The position numbers and the translations under genes were made by a program. Shown piece by piece: positions 63,710-64,000 of a stretch of DNA of 64,000 bases. The notes below the pieces were generated by a model, which ran no database searches, was not told where the DNA came from, and was given only the letters and a program-made list of their open reading frames with translations. Each line of letters begins with the position of its first letter. The stretch's first letter is position 1. This stretch comes from Vombatus ursinus (taxonomy: Eukaryota; Chordata; Mammalia; Diprotodontia; Vombatidae), in contig NW_020949602.1 of the NCBI RefSeq assembly GCF_900497805.2, positions 5,841,452-5,905,451 of the forward strand, read 5' to 3'.

Positions 63710-63845
63710 GGGTGGTGTGATGGTGGTGTGAGACCCTGGGAAAATGTCTCTAGGCCTCAGTTTTCCACCTATCTCTCAGGGTTGTTATCAGGATTAAAGG
63801 AAATAACATGTTAGGTGCTTAAAGTGCTATATAAATGCTAATTAT
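63710..63845 (+). repeat. MIR SINE 3' half, sense
   Basis: 'cagggttgttatcaggatta', 'gtgcttaaagtgctatataa', then straight into a triplet array, as at 33065. Confidence 0.82.
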
Positions 63846-63953
63846 TTTATATATGTAGGTAGTGGTAGTAGTAGTAGGAGCAGCAGCAGCAGGAGTAGTG
63901 GTGGTGGTGTTTAAAAATATATTTTGATAGATAAATAGATTAGATAGTAGTAA

Positions 63954-64000
<47 letters not shown>
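63845..64000 (+). repeat. (TAG/AGC)n triplet microsatellite, cut by window end
   Basis: 63860-63910 mixes tag, agc and ggt units; 63935-64000 is nearly pure tag and runs off the end, so its true length is unknown. Confidence 0.95.

Noticed and set aside
1-64000. A new multi-gene biological system
   Set aside because: No adjacent coding genes of any kind were found; the novelty here is in repeat structure, not in an encoded pathway.

Overview
KIND OF SEQUENCE. This is vertebrate nuclear DNA, almost certainly from a marsupial. It has no operons and no long open frame with a recognisable host domain. Nearly every kilobase holds interspersed repeats in a combination typical of marsupial genomes: very many old MIR/THER SINEs and L2 LINEs; long L3/CR1 copies; L1 and a half-L1 (HAL1) element; and a younger tRNA-derived SINE (starts ggcagctaggtggcacagtg) whose long form ends in a tail like that of RTE/BovB LINEs (gagtcagacacaactgaac). 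I cannot tell the species. I found no exon I would defend, so the window looks intergenic or deep-intronic. LAYOUT. 1-6.6 kb: unique DNA with MIRs, an L1 3' fragment, an L3/CR1 end and an antisense 7SL (SRP RNA) pseudogene. 6.6-10.9 kb: one L3/CR1 copy split by a near-complete HAL1 (17-bp target duplication) and by an L2 3' end. 11-20.5 kb: L3/CR1, L2 and MIR mosaics with datable SINE insertions. 20.5-22 kb: pyrimidine microsatellite, then about 1 kb of unique DNA that looks like a conserved non-coding element. 22-25.3 kb: antisense L2 interrupted by a SINE, a MIR, a small L2 end and a 1.5-kb L1 3' end. 26.5-27.6 kb: a 33-bp repeat array split by a solo LTR. 31-33 kb: L3/CR1, L2 and a MIR ending in a triplet array. 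35.9-38 kb: a 2-kb L2 with a readable endonuclease motif. 38-52 kb: repeat mosaics and further 33-bp arrays; the best-preserved array is at 52 kb. 52.5-53.3 and 57-58.4 kb: unique DNA. 59.8-62.5 kb: two hAT-like DNA transposons. 63.7-64 kb: a MIR running into a (TAG)n array cut by the window end. HOW PARTS RELATE. There is no gene network to describe. The content is an insertion history: L3/CR1, L2 and MIR form the old layer; HAL1, L1, the solo LTR and the tRNA-SINEs landed later, often with visible target duplications. The most unusual pattern is a dispersed 33-bp tandem repeat whose monomer resembles the 3' end of L3/CR1. All family names come from remembered consensus sequences, not from a search; edges of old repeats are good to about 10-30 bases.
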